Below, piece by piece: positions 1-11,353 of a stretch of 64,000 nt of DNA (positions are counted from its first letter, which is position 1; every line of letters starts with the position of its first letter). The DNA is from Poa pratensis (Eukaryota; Streptophyta; Magnoliopsida; Poales; Poaceae), in assembly GCA_947311845.1 (NCBI GenBank), contig CAMZMU010000075.1, positions 21,764,293 through 21,828,292 of the forward strand, written 5' to 3'. Under the pieces are notes generated by a model. The model did no database searches, was not told the DNA's origin, and saw only the letters and a list, made by a program, of their open reading frames with translations. The position numbers were made by a program, and so were the translations under genes.

Positions 1-1463
1 CGAGGAGAGAAGCCCACTGAATGAGCAAGTGGCTAGGAAAACAGAAGCTCAAAAACACAACTGCAGCATTTCTAAGCAGTTAATCTCCCAGCAATGCAAG
101 CTCCTTATTTGAAAGGTGAAGCAGAGATGTTTGAGCTTGAGAAACACAGATAGAAACGATACCTTGGGATAATCTGAAGAAGCAGAGGCATGCTATGACC
201 TTGAAGAAGGACATGGGTGTCACTCCCTTGCTCCAAGCCATCGGACCTGAGAAAGAAAGCACCTGCCAACCTGAAAGCTTGCTCCCCTTTCTTCCTCCCA
301 GTGGCTCTACCTGTCCACTTCCAGCTAGCTCTCGAGCTCGTCCACCGGAGTTGAACCCGTTTATGTAGACGGCGCAGGGTTGGAGGCCAATGGAGGGTCG
401 TGTGTGCATTGAAGGGAGCTCACCAGCTTTGCAGTAATGGCATTGAATGCAGAGGGAGCACTGCTCCGGTACAACTGTGATTTATGGGCTTCATCAACCA
501 ACCAACCAATGCAAGGCTGCGACGAAGGTGCCCACACCACCACCCCCTTCATTTACAAGAATGACTGTCGTCCCTCTCCCTCTGTCTCTCTTTCCAGTTT
601 TCTTATATTTTTCTGTGCCTCTTCTTCTGCCAATTGGTTAGGCCAGCGCAGTAGTTTCTTTTTTTTTGCACAAAATATGTTTGCTGCATTTTTAAATGGC
701 GACAGTCCTGCTCTGTAGGAGTGGATGCTGCCGTGTATGAATGCCAGTTATTCCATAGAAAAAAGCCAGCTGTAGAAACTGTAGCATGGTGCTAATTTTA
801 TATACCTGTTGCTCAAAGCGTGTGCTGCCATCTTGACGTACCATTTGCATGAAATATATGCTGACAAATCTCCTGGCGGCTTCAACTCCGAGACCATGCT
901 TCAAATGAAGATTATGCATGGCATCAAGTTACTGGCTTCTTGTTATTCTTAGTTCAGTTCATCAGTGCAAACTAAAAGCCAAACAGACTTTTGAATTAAT
1001 GAATTGTGTTGACCTATCGTGTCTAGTATGTCAGTAGCACTAAACAAAGCACCAATGGCCATAAGTGATATTAAATGCTGTGTTCTTCATTTGGTTAGGG
1101 AGTACTGACCTAGGATCAACATATACCTGGGCTTGGTAGCACAATGCTGGTCTAGAACCCTCATATCCATTTAGCGGTGCTCACTTGAAAGTACGCTGCA
1201 AAACCAACTTTTAACTGGAAAGCAAACGAACATTATTTATGACGACCAGCAACTGCCTCTGTATTTTGCAGCAAAATAATTAGTACACATGAAAAGAGTG
1301 AGACCTAAAGTATCGCAGCTACTTCCACAGTTGTAGGTTGCTCTCTTTTCATTCACCTGCTGCCATGGAACCTGTGAGCTCAAAAGAGTGAAATAGAATG
1401 CATACCATGATACCAGTTACAGGTATGCCGAAGGCACTAGTTACAGGTATGCCAACTGCACTG
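1..1463. other. Left flank, no assignable gene
   Basis: No convincing gene was found here. A minus-strand open stretch at 692-919 ends at a CAG/GTATAT boundary near 806 and could be a single exon, but I do not recognise its peptide and see no partner exon. A 24-bp tandem duplication (1415-1438 and 1439-1462, starting AGTTACAGGTATGCC) abuts the retroposon insertion site at 1464. The rest is unique-looking AT-rich DNA. Confidence 0.4.
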
Positions 1464-1476
1464 CGCTGCTCTCTTT
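1464..1476. repeat. Target site duplication, left copy
   Basis: CGCTGCTCTCTTT occurs here and again at 2498-2510, flanking the retroposon. The oligo-T that follows is the minus-strand poly-A tail, so the right edge of the duplication is uncertain by a few T residues. Confidence 0.8.
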
Positions 1477-2497
1477 TTTTTTGAGGACAAGGTGGTCGTA
1501 CCACCGCTCGATTAGATAGAAAGAATTGACCCAGTTTATAAGGAAAATCGGGTCCAAAAACCATACAAGCTGTACAAAAGAACACACAGACGAAGCGACC
1601 CGTCGCCCACACGACACCAGCCGGACAAACGCCACAAACACACACCACCCGCTCCGGAGCCGCCGCTCCGGCGTAGCAACCAGATGGACCTCCGCATTGC
1701 CCGGAAGCGATCCAGTCATGGTCGACGAACCCTCTGCCCACGCAGTCTTTATCCAGGTTGCCACCAAAACCACCATGTTCCGGGGCCGCCGCCCCGGTAT
1801 AGCAACCAGATCAACCTTCGCATTGCCCGAAGGTGATCCAATCAGGTCGACGAACCCTCTGCCCACGCAGTCTTCATCCAGGTCGCCACCCAGACCTCCG
1901 CTAGACAACGGCTCTGCCTCATAGAACCGCCATAGCGTGGGAGACCGAGACCGCCGTCTCGACGTACCGCCACCGTCCGGGGCCGCCACCCCGGTCATCC
2001 GCTCCCCAGACAACAGAACAGCCCTCCCCGAGCGCCGCGAGCCCATCACACCGTGAGGGCTAAGAACCACCAAGGCGGCGCCTCCAACAAGGAAACGACG
2101 CGTCCGTCGTCGCCGCCCGCTCCCGACGGAGCTTAGGCTTTCACCCGGGACTCTTAGCACCATCCACGTCGGGCAGGACCAAGCACTCCACAACGACGCC
2201 CTCAAGAAGGAAAACGACGCTCAAAAAGCGCCGCCGTCGCCGGCTCCGACCAAGTCGGAACAAGGCCTTCGCCCGGAAATTGTCCGCACCGCAAAGCAAG
2301 GGAGCGACACCACTCGCAGAGCTGCCCTACCGCCGCCCACCGAGCTCGACCACCGGCCATGATGGCCACAGCGCCCGTGGCCGTGGCCTCCATGCCTCAC
2401 CGCTGCTGCTGCAGCCTTTGGCCCGGGGCCGCCGCCCCGGCTTCCTCGCACCCGGGCGCTGGAGCACGGTGGCCAGAAGGCCACCTCCCACCTCCCA
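1477..2497 (-). mobile_element. Non-autonomous LINE-like retroposon, minus strand
   Basis: The block is bounded by a 13-bp target site duplication and starts on the plus strand with an oligo-T run, which is a poly-A tail on the minus strand, so it integrated by target-primed reverse transcription. Near its 3' end (1528-1554) it has a stem-loop of the kind shared by other LINE-like tails in the window. It is GC-rich and contains a 126-bp tandem duplication (1653-1778 and 1779-1904) in which GC palindromes of the type CCGGGGCCGCCGCCCCGG recur. A 254-codon minus-strand open frame covers most of it, but no reverse transcriptase or zinc-knuckle motif is visible, so I treat that frame as compositional. 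It is probably mobilised in trans by an L1-type LINE. Confidence 0.7.
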
Positions 2498-2510
2498 CGC
2501 TGCTCTCTTT
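2498..2510. repeat. Target site duplication, right copy
   Basis: Second copy of CGCTGCTCTCTTT, pairing with 1464-1476. Confidence 0.8.
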
Positions 2511-2803
2511 CATTTGCCTGCAATACATAACTTATTACCTGATGAGAAGTGCAAACTATTAACTAGACACAGTTGCTGTACTTGACTAGTACAGCTAGGA
2601 GATAGCTTCAGCTGCAATCTTCCGTGTTGTGTTTTGTTTTCCCCGTTTGGTTTAACCTCCTTTTTTTCTTCTTTTTCTGAAATTGGGTGTGTTTATCTGT
2701 CTGCAGATTTGGAGAAAGAGACATATATCCTCCTCTCCGTCCTGCTCTTTAAAGATCACTAACTATATTAAGGAGGTGCACTTTACCGAGCTCTCAGCGC
2801 GGG

Positions 2804-2831
2804 GCACTGTAGCTTTTCGAAGCTACAGTGC
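2804..2831. repeat. Perfect inverted repeat with TTCG loop
   Basis: GCACTGTAGCTT and AAGCTACAGTGC form a 12-bp perfect stem around TTCG, 48 bases inside the proposed Helitron 5' end. Two further copies of AGCTACAGTGC follow at about 2835-2845 and 2868-2879, with a partial inverted copy at about 2853, so the whole 2804-2880 segment can fold in alternative ways. Confidence 0.7.
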
Positions 2832-4094
2832 GCGAGCTACAGTGCACGATCGGTACTGTAGCGGTCGAAGCTACAGTGCATTTTTTTTAAAAATTACCAT
2901 ACGCGTCTACATACGTGTGTAAAATTACCAACCGCATTTACATACATGCATATACCTCTCGAACAAGTTTAAATTTTTCGACCTAAACGAGTTTAAACTT
3001 TTTTGACGATATTTTTATTTAGCTTTTTTACAGTTTTTTAAACCCCGACGGTCCGTTAGGTCATTTTGTAAAAACGTATACCAAAATTACGATTCTCTCC
3101 TTTTCATCATAACATATACATGAAATATATGCGCGTCGACGAGTAGGTTCCATCCCTGTGATCGGTTTCGACTTTGGTCGACTCTAACTACTTAATTTTG
3201 GATCCAGATTCACAAAACCTTTTGACGAATTCTGTCAAATTCGTCGCACTCAGTCATCCGTTTGAATTTTCATTTCGCGAGTAGATGGATATCACCCTTC
3301 CAAACAATTTTCATGTTTTAGCATTTTTTAATTTTGACGGACATATACGCATTTCTCTCATCTTCAAATTCAACTCAAAGAGTTCATCCAAATCCATCGG
3401 CTCATCCATGGTTACTATCCCCTACACTGAAGGAACACGTAGCTCTTCCAGATGAATAGTGCTCCACCCGGTAAACAAGCCAGTCACACCGGTGAATAGA
3501 TGTGCAATAACTGGTGTATCATCCGGTGAACAGCCGGTCAACCTTTTTTAGCTTTTTTTTTTCTTAGTTACTTTTTAAACATAGACTTTTCTATTTGGCA
3601 GTAGTTTTCAGCGTATATTTTCTAGCTAAAAAATTTCCAAGCGTATTTACATAGGTCTACCTTCTAAACGAGTTTATACTTTTTGACGGTATTTTTCTTT
3701 AACTTTTTTACAGCTTTTTAAACCTTCTTCGGACTTTCCGATTGTGATTTTTGGTGTTTTTTGTCTAAAAAATACAAACCGAATTTACACACATATACCT
3801 CTCGAACAAGTTTAGATTTTTCGACCTACATAAGTATAGACTTTAAGTATAGACTTTCTGACGGTATTTTTTTTCGCTTTTTCCCTGTTTTTAAACCTTT
3901 TCTTTCGCTTTTTTCCATTTTTTAAACTTTTTTGGACTTTTCGATAGAATTTTCTGGCCTTGATTTTTTTTAAGCATGTGTCTGCATGTAGGACCCGGGG
4001 AGCGACAAATTAGGCAAATGCCAAACATTTTTTTTTAACTAAATGGGTGACTTTTATTAATTAGGCAGCAATGTCTTGCTAGGAGGAGCTGACG

Positions 4095-5420
4095 AACGCG
4101 CTCACATTTTCGACACAACTTTTAAACAAAGTTTTCCGGTAATAGTTTCTGTAAAGTTCATCGTTAATAGTTTCTATAAGATATTTTTCCACGGCGAACA
4201 AAATTTTGACCGCAATTTACGAGACTTTTGCAAAGTTCGAAATCTCTTTCTCGCGCTCACATTTTTGACACAACTTTTAAACAAAGTTTTCTGGTAATAG
4301 TTTCTTTAAAATTTTCCTGTAATTGTTTCTTCAAAATATTGTCCCCACGGCGAACAATTTTTTTACTGCAATTTATGAGCCCCAAATTTATGAACAACAA
4401 ACTACAGTACGGGGACCTGCTCACATTTTCAACACAACTTTCAAACTTTGTTTTCCCGGTGGTACCTTCTTTACTACAATGTCGATGCACTTTTCACATC
4501 AACAACAAAAAATAGCATCTTATTTTCCCCTAATTTAATTTTTTTTTTCCACGCTCACATTTTTTACACTCCTTTGAAGCATAATTTCCTGGTGGTAGTT
4601 TCTTTAAGCTAACGACGAACAAATTTTTGACTGCAATATGTGAGCTATAGATTTTTAGATTTCTCGAACCCGTAGACATTTACAACACAAATTTTTTAAA
4701 GGTAGTTTTCCAACAGTGATTTTTTATGTAATTTTCCTGCGGAGAACAAATTTTTAGCTATAATCTGCGAAATTCAATATTTCCCATCTTATATAAAAAA
4801 CATAGTTTTCCAGTGATAGTTTCTTTAGCAAACAATTTTTTCCCTACAATTTGTGAACCACAATTTTTTACGAACATCAAGCTACGGTGACGGTGAATTG
4901 CTCACATTTGTAACACACCTTTTAAACATCGTTCCCCAATGGCAGCTTCTTCACTACAGTGTCAAGACACTTTTCACATGAACAACAAAAAAAGTAGCTT
5001 CTTATTTTTCCCTAATTTTCACTTTTACAAATACTAAAATTTCTTTCCCGCGCTCATATTTTCGACACAAATTTTAAGCGTAGTTTTCCGGTGATACTTT
5101 CTTTAAGCTAACGGCGAACAAAATTGTGACTGCAATTTGTGCGCTAAAATTTTTTAGAGTTCTCGACCTCGCAGACACTTTCGACACAAGTTTTTAAACA
5201 TAGTTTCCCAACGGTACTTTTGTAGGTAACTTTTCTATCGAGAACAAATTTTTGACTGTAATATGCGAATTTCAATATTTCCCGTCTCATATCAAAAAAA
5301 GGCTAGCTTTCCAACACAACTTTCATGTGAACAATAAACTATTCCCGTGGTGAACAAATTTCCCACCATAATTTGTGAGCCGCAAATTTTTAGACTTCTC
5401 CCCACGTTCATAATTTAGAC
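4095..5420. repeat. Degenerate repeats inside the Helitron
   Basis: A motif close to GCTCACATTTTCGACACAAC recurs near 4098, 4256, 4419, 4553, 4899 and 5053, each time followed by a phrase like TTTAAACAAAGTTTTCCGG and then by GGCGAACAAATTTTTGACTGC. Spacing is irregular (about 130-350 bp) and copies are diverged, suggesting old amplification within this Helitron family. No coding capacity is visible. Confidence 0.6.
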
Positions 5421-5497
5421 ACATGTATTTAAGCGAAATAAATTCTAGAACAATTTTACACCAAAAGCGCGGCGTGCGCCGCGCCAAATTCACCTAG

Positions 5498-6064
5498 TCT
5501 CTTATTTAGAGGACAATGAGAGGTTTCGCATCGCATGAGTCATATCACCATCATCCACATGATGGCGCCTACCAACCTGCTCAAGGCAGTCTTGTGATGA
5601 CAAGGATTACAGGTTGATTAATTAAGTGCGCATCAGGGATTAGTTATTTACAGACCGTTTTCACCTGCACAACGCGGACACCAAGTGCATGTAGAAGTAT
5701 AGAAACAAAGTGTAACAGCAAGGTTGCCGAGTTCGTGCTAGCCATGCAGATTTAACACCGACTGACTGACGAGGCCGCCTGGAATCTGGTCCAAATTATG
5801 CAGTGAGACCCGGCCAGATGCTGAGGTCAAGATCTCACCTGCCTGGGCTGGGATTCCAGATCATGGCGACAAAACTAAGGTAGTATCGTACATCTCCCTT
5901 TTAATACACTGGCCGTCTTGTTTTCGTGTGAACCAGCGCTTAAATACGCCAGTTAGGCGGCAATAATACTGACTACTTTCATTTAATCGATTATTGCAAA
6001 CATAGGAGGAAAAAAATCTTCCAACTTGAGCAGATGAAGGTACGATAGTTGGGGATGAAAATTT
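5498..6064. other. Spacer between Helitron and LINE fragment
   Basis: No gene, repeat boundary or RNA was recognised. The sequence looks unique and of average composition, with no long open frame. Confidence 0.35.
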
Positions 6065-6955
6065 AGGATTATATATTTCGGAATACTATAAGACGCTTTT
6101 CTGACCACCCAAGCAGAATAATTTTTCCATGATAGAATCTGAAACGCATGACTTTCCATGTTTATCTTCGGAAGAAAATCTCATCCTAACGGCAATATTC
6201 ACCGAGAAGGAGGTGTATGAAGCTATTATGCTCATGGAAAAGAACAAGGCTAAGGACCAGACAGGTTTCCTGCTGAGTTCTATCACAAATTTTGGAACAT
6301 TCTAAAAATATGATTTAATGGCCATGTTTGTAGCTTTTCACAAAGGAGAACTATCTTTATTTCATTTAAACTTTGACACCATGATTCTCCTCCCTAAAAA
6401 AGAAAATATGGTTTAGATTCAACAATATCGACCCATTTGTCTTATCAATGTCAGTTTTAATATTTTCACGAAGGTCTGTACAAAATGTATAACACGTGTA
6501 TCTCACAGGGTTATCAGACCTACACAAAGAACTTTCATGCTTGGTAGACTCATTCTAGAAGGGGGGATTGTCTTGCATGAGAACATCCATGAACTTTTTG
6601 AGCAGCTTTCCGGACTAAAAAATAAACCTTCATAAAAGTGAAATATTCTTCTTCGGTCAAGCCAAAGAAGTAGAAGATCAATACAAGATTTTGTTTGGGT
6701 GTGAATCTAGATCTCCTCCTAATAACTTAGGGATCCCCATTCATTTTAGAAAACTAAGAAATGGAGAATGGAAGCCAGTAGAGGATCGTTTCGAGCGAAA
6801 GCTGAGTAGCTGGATAGGTAAATTGCATTCTTATGGGCCCCGTCTTATTCTCATTAATTTTTTCCTCAAAAGTTTACCGATGTTATTGGTATTCTTTCTA
6901 GAAATACCGTTCTAGATTCTCTTGGCAAAGGGATGGTCATAACAGGAAATATAGA
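6065..6955 (+). pseudogene. LINE ORF2 fragment lacking the reverse transcriptase core
   Basis: Translated pieces match the LINE at 14-18 kb in order: the segment before the RT (EYYKTLF, then MEKNKAKDQTGF), the QQYRPICLINVSFNIF equivalent, then FEQLSGL, and LGIPIHFRKLRNGEW at 6730-6774. Between HENIHE and FEQLSGL, near 6592, about 420 bases present in the intact LINE are absent; these would encode the catalytic FxIDFEKAYDKV and YADD motifs. Several frameshifts and stops are also present. The fragment ends in a 19-G tract (6964-6982). It is a dead, internally deleted relative of the intact element, not a host gene. Confidence 0.8.
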
Positions 6956-7640
6956 CTAGGAGAGGGGGGGGGGGGGGGGGGGTCGGGGTAGAAAGTTTAG
7001 ACATTGTGCATCGGAAACAAGAATCAGTGGAAAAAGTGATATCCGAAAATCCACTAAACGGGAAACAAGTGGTCCCGCCAACATTACAAATCTATTTGAG
7101 AATTGGTTGATCAGTGTTGCAAAAAAAAAAGAAGGATAAAGTGCAAATTTGAGTAGGAGTATGTGCTTTACTTTGGGCTATTTTTAACCGACCGAAATCT
7201 ACATCCTTTTTGCATTTTTCTACAACTGGATTCGAAACCAACTGATTTGTGGGTACATACTCCTGAAAATGGTTGCACGGGATTCATACAACCGGTGCGG
7301 CAGGCGGCTTGATAACAGGATCACACGTTGATGAGACGACGTTTCTATGTTTTTTTTTTGTATTTTTGATTAGATGGTTGATCTAAACCTTGTTGCATTT
7401 TGAACTCTAATAATTAAATATAATTCCATATGCATCACTCGATGCAGAGGCCAAGGTGCTATCCCTTATCGGAAATCGTTGGCATAAATTTGTCAAAATA
7501 TGTATGTATTTAGATATTAAAATACGTTTAATATATCCATATTTAAAAAAAATCTGTATCAATTATTTTCGATCTGAGCGAGTAACTTAGGATGGACTCT
7601 AAGAGTAATAAGAGTGGCATGGATCGATCTCAGCGCGCAA
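6956..7640. other. LINE 3' remnant and unassigned DNA
   Basis: At 7431-7446 the hairpin TGCAT, loop CACTCG, ATGCA followed by GAGGCC resembles the 3'-UTR hairpin of the intact LINE (near 18134-18150), so this is a LINE 3' remnant. The bases around 7500-7600 are an AT-rich stretch of MITE-like character. No gene was found. Confidence 0.4.
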
Positions 7641-8330
7641 ACCCTTAACTCGTGTGGGGTAATTCACAACCCTCCCGGCCGTCGACTTGAATGGGGATCG
7701 TAAGATGCGGCAGCGTATGGCCATGGGCAGCGGAGCTTCAGGACTTGTCGTCGCGAGAGAGCTCTGCACCCGGGACGTGAGGGCAACCGCACCTACCTAC
7801 TCCACCGGCCGGGGTGAGGGCGCGGCCGCTGCTGCCCCTGCCCGTACGTCCCCGAGATCGCACTGGGCGGTAGTTGCCGTTGCGCGGGCCACGGGCGATT
7901 CACTGCGCGGCCGGCCAGCGTGACCACGGCAGTCTGTTCATGGCGGATCTTCGTCGTGAGACTGGTTTTGTCCGTACGCGGGGGGAACCTGTCGACCCGA
8001 TGAGAATGAATGGTAGCGGTAACACAGTTCTTGCTCGAGCTGAAGTAGTACAGTTCTTGCTGAGCTGTGCGACACGGCAAGCGCTTGAATGAGGTGGCAG
8101 AGAAGCACATGGGATTGGGAGGCAATGGCGGTGAGGGTTTATGCCTGGGCGCCCCAGCTCTGCCCGCCTGCTCCCGTTGTTGACGCCATCGTGCTCGTGT
8201 GTGTGTCCCGCGCTCTGATCGGAGTGATTGATTCCTTGGTCTGGTTGAATGCCGCCTACGGTTTTAGGAAACCATGCTGACGGAGCGATGAACATGCTCG
8301 AGTTGGTTTGGCCCTGTTCATTTCAGTGTA
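7641..8330. other. GC-rich segment without an assignable gene
   Basis: Several overlapping open frames of 60-130 codons occur on both strands, but none shows a recognisable domain, and their overlap in all frames is what GC-rich DNA gives by chance. It may be a captured gene fragment or a retroposon body, because a LINE-like 3' stem-loop follows at 8359-8384. Confidence 0.3.
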
Positions 8331-8460
8331 CCACTACGTTTGTGATCATTGTTGTATCGTCCGGTTTTGTACGATTAGCTGGGCAGCATTATAATCATCT
8401 CCTTAATTGATGAAACAACAACAAAAATTGCCTCATCGTTACAAAAATACTAGATTTTCC
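8331..8460 (+). mobile_element. LINE-like retroposon 3' tail
   Basis: GTCCGGTT (8359-8366) can pair with AGCTGGGC (8377-8384), including wobble pairs, in the arrangement seen in four other LINE-like tails of this window. The tail after it is only loosely A-rich. The 5' limit is not defined; the preceding GC-rich segment may belong to it. Confidence 0.4.
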
Positions 8461-8639
8461 CCCGATAAATCATTAAGAAAGCCGCTCCAATGTTTACCCA
8501 CTCTAGGATAAATGTTAAGTTAAGCATTAAATTAATTTTATCAGGTGCCAAAGGTTAATTTGGAGGTACATACATAGATGAATAGGGCTGAACACGTGAG
8601 TAGGATAAATGTTTCTTAAGTTAACCATTAAGTTGTTTT

Positions 8640-8907
8640 AAAAAACAAAGCAATGCTGGCCAAGGACTTGAAGATCAAGATCATCGACGAGCTCACTGAG
8701 TGGCGAAGAGCCGGCGTCCTCAAAAAGTCGTGGCCCCCCAGCGAGTAATCGGCCTGCGAGTTTATACTAACTATACTTGTAGATACCTATAGTTGCTAAA
8801 TCTTAACTCCCCTAACTTGTAACTCAGACTTTGCTGGCATTTGTTCTAGCTTCTTCTTAATGCAATTGAAGCAGCGCTCGCTGTGTTCCGTCAAAAAAAA
8901 AAAAAAA
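8640..8907 (+). mobile_element. 5'-truncated LINE tail with ORF2 C-terminus
   Basis: An open frame 8653-8748 (31 codons and TAA) gives LAKDLKIKIIDELTEWRRAG and ends SWPPSE, a short peptide I read as the extreme C-terminus of a LINE-like ORF. It is followed by about 145 bases of 3'-UTR and a run of 15 A residues (8893-8907). This is the layout of a severely 5'-truncated insertion. Target duplications were not resolved. Confidence 0.5.
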
Positions 8908-9096
8908 GGGTGAGAGGCCGTTTGGTCTTTGTAGAGTGGTGTTTAGAGTTTAATTGGTCCTCGGGGTTGAGTGGGCTTGGACCTGTGGTGTTTGTTGTAC
9001 AGTATGACTTTTGCCCGGTTTTCTGCTAATTAACTGGGCATCTTCTTCTTAATAATGGATAAAGCAAAGTTTTTGCCTTCGTTTCAAAAAAAATGT
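8908..9096 (+). mobile_element. LINE-like retroposon 3' tail
   Basis: TGCCCGGTT (9012-9020) and AACTGGGCA (9032-9040) form a 9-bp stem with one G-T pair, followed by an A-rich tail ending near 9093. It lies directly behind the previous poly-A, so two retroposon tails are stacked. No coding region is visible. Confidence 0.5.
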
Positions 9097-9235
9097 ACCC
9101 TCCGTCCCATGATATAAGTGACGCCAATGTTTGGACGAGCCTACTAGCAAATGTCACCGACCCAAAAATTGGCAATGACATTACTAAATACAAACATTTC
9201 TAAGTCATTGACTAGCCTTTTTTTTGTTTTTTGTT
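9097..9235. other. Possible MITE fragment
   Basis: TACCCTCCGTCCCATGATAT near 9095 resembles the CTCCCTCCG terminus common in grass Stowaway-like MITEs. The inverted partner was not found, so the element, if real, is truncated. Confidence 0.3.
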
Positions 9236-9239
9236 TGTT

Positions 9240-11000
9240 TGCAAACGAAGGGTTCCTGACTCCATGTGGCAACGGGGACACTAACCACCGGTTATTGCTA
9301 TACCATAACCATCCACACGAAACAAATTTCTCACCGTCCCCATCCTCACTAACTGTTACGGGGACAGGTTTCATACCATAACCACTACCCAGCGGGTAAC
9401 AAATAACCATCGGTTAACCATCTCCACTAAGTCAGCAAATTGAGTATAAAAAAAGAACAACAATTCCCCTGTACCAGCAAAGATATAACAGAAATATGAG
9501 CAGTCACAATATATGATAGCTACAATAATATAAAGAGTTCACAAAGGCACACAGCCACAAATAGATAATCCCCAGCACTAGCTAAATAAATGACAGTTCA
9601 CAAAATATATCACAGCAGCATAATATATCAAAGTTAAAAGCAAAAAGGCACATGGGCACAAATTAAAGTGTTCAACACACTAAATCCAGACCACAATTAC
9701 GTTTAGTCATTACATAACATAAATTGGAGTTTCCGAAGGCATACATGCCAAAAATACTTGGTTCAAATGTTCAACAAAGGCACACAGGCCATAACATTCA
9801 GAATTCGAAAAATGATAAATTTTGGACTTTGGGACTCCAAACTCCAACTTTTATCATTGTAGACTTGTAGAAGTGGCGAAGCGCAGGCTGGCTGCCACTC
9901 AACATTACAGCTTCAGGTTCTGCAAAGCATTAAAAGACTAGATTACAAATAATTCTATACAAGATAACAAACATCCAACCATAACAAACAGATAGAAGGT
10001 AACCTCCATCCCCTCTTCAACGTCTTCAAGAACACTCCAGAAGCTAGTTTCGTCTCCATCGTCATCATCTATAAGCAAACAACAATGACAACATTTCAGA
10101 ATTAAAGGATAACAAGAAATATGACCAGAACATGTATTCTATGCATTTACCTTTGTATCTATTCCTAATCCAGTCTTGTGAACACATTAGTCTTTGTTAC
10201 ACTATACATGCGCAAATGCACACAATATCCACTTAAACAACACTATTTGCCCAGATGCATCGTCACAAAATATCAAAAGCTCAAAATTTTCCTCACCGAT
10301 TTGGACTCGGGGTAGCAAGGCGGGCCTTGCTGACGGTACCGCTAGAGCTGGCAGTTGGAGAAGCCATTTTCCGGCGTGGAGGACGTTGGGCACCTAGCGA
10401 CGACCGGGGGTGCTCACGCTATCTGGATGGCGTAGCTGGTCGACGATGGAGGAGGCGGTGCGCTGAACTCCGCGGCTGATAGGGATTTCAGCGGCCGGTC
10501 CTGGGTCGACGCGAGGTAGTGCCTAGGGCGCGTGCAGCGTGCGGCGGCTGGGGAGTGGGGAGCGAGGGTTAGGGTTAGGGCGTGCGGGCTGCGGCGGCTG
10601 GGGAAAAGTGAATGGAACCGTGGGAGGGTTTTTTCGGATTTAGGGTTTTTTGGGGTATATATACATGTGTCTAACTCCCTCTGGTATCCTGTCCCACATG
10701 TCATAGCGGGTACCGGGTATGTCGGGTATGGATAGTAGTGTACCAGATCCGTCACCGCAATAACCGTTGGGAGTGTTTTAGCAATGATAAGATCCCCACG
10801 GGTAGTAATATGCAACCAAAACCGTCCCCTAATAGGTGAATTAACCACCGGTTATCGGGGAATGGATATCCATTGCCAAATTGATTCCTGACTCGCTGAA
10901 GGTAACGGCCGGTTGGAACTGTCAACCTGTTCCCGAAGTAGCACCCGTTACCCATCCGGTCGACCAATAAATCTCTACCGCAATTCATGTATAGTACGAT
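9240..11000 (-). mobile_element. Probable hAT-like deletion derivative
   Basis: Two outer regions (about 9250-9420 and 10690-10960) are rich in GGTTA, GGGTA and CCGGTTA motifs in both orientations, as in subterminal regions of hAT-type elements. Between them, on the minus strand, lie two exon-like pieces: one starting MASPTASSSGTVSK with a GTGAGG donor (10297-10367), and one with the acidic peptide DDDGDETSFWSVLEDVEEG (about 10010-10075) behind an AG acceptor. No BED finger or dimerisation domain is present, so the catalytic body appears deleted. I could not define terminal inverted repeats or an 8-bp target duplication, so the class is tentative. Confidence 0.4.
10297..10367 (-). pseudogene. 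Putative first exon of a lost transposase
   Basis: Reading leftward from ATG at 10367, the frame encodes a serine- and alanine-rich start (MASPTASSSGTVSKARLATP) and reaches a GT donor (GTGAGG) at 10296 just before a stop. The upstream GC-rich leader (10480-10600) contains AACCCTAACCCT, typical of plant 5' leaders. I infer an orphan first exon left after internal deletion; no function can be assigned. Confidence 0.35.
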
Positions 11001-11340
11001 TTTCGTATCCCAGGTCGAGCCAATTTTTTGATGAGCACTTGCAATGCCCATCGTCTTACGTTGGCTGGACGAAACACCATCGTCATCGCACGTCTCATCG
11101 CCCACCCGATGCTGCGTCTCAACGAATTGGCATGGCCATTTGAAGAGAGATTTGACACGGATAGATTGATTAAGCCCACACGATGGGCTTATTTATCTGT
11201 GGAAGCTAGTAATGGATTGGAGCACACTGCTATTCTTGTTCACCGCATTAACTGGAACGGATGGGTATGTACAACAATATAGTTATAGTTGATAAGACAG
11301 TCTTATTTTAAACTTCGTTTGAGATAAGAAAAAAACTATA
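11001..11340. other. Left flank of the LINE, probable MITE
   Basis: The sequence 11281-11340 joined to 18209-18300 reads as one AT-rich block once the LINE is removed, with GTTGATAAGACAGTCTTATT on the left and tandem ATCTC/GAGAT motifs on the right. This suggests the LINE inserted into a small MITE. No gene is present. Confidence 0.3.
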
Positions 11341-11353
11341 ATGTATGATGGTT
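11341..11353. repeat. LINE target site duplication, left
   Basis: ATGTATGATGGTT occurs here and exactly at 18196-18208 behind the oligo-A tail. This pair defines the LINE limits. Confidence 0.93.

Larger units (their letters stand above)
2756..5497 (+). mobile_element. Helitron, non-autonomous
   Basis: The right end shows the Helitron 3' signature: a perfect 8-bp GC hairpin (GCGCGGCG, loop TG, CGCCGCGC at 5467-5484) about ten bases before CTAG (5494-5497), followed by T. The proposed left end is TCACTAACTATATTAAGG at 2756, preceded by A, so the insertion lies between A and T without target duplication, as expected of rolling-circle elements. No Rep/helicase frame is present. The interior is AT-rich and made of degenerate repeats. 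The 3' end is well supported; the 5' end is inferred from the TC start and flanking A. Confidence 0.6.

Noticed and set aside
1441..2205. 254-codon minus-strand frame in the first retroposon
   Set aside because: It reads through the oligo-A tail and the 126-bp tandem repeat; no conserved motif, so treated as compositional.
10566..10580. GGGTTAGGGTTAGGG, telomere-like
   Set aside because: Two units only, of the animal type rather than the plant TTTAGGG, and located in a GC-rich leader; AACCCTAACC is common in plant 5' leaders.
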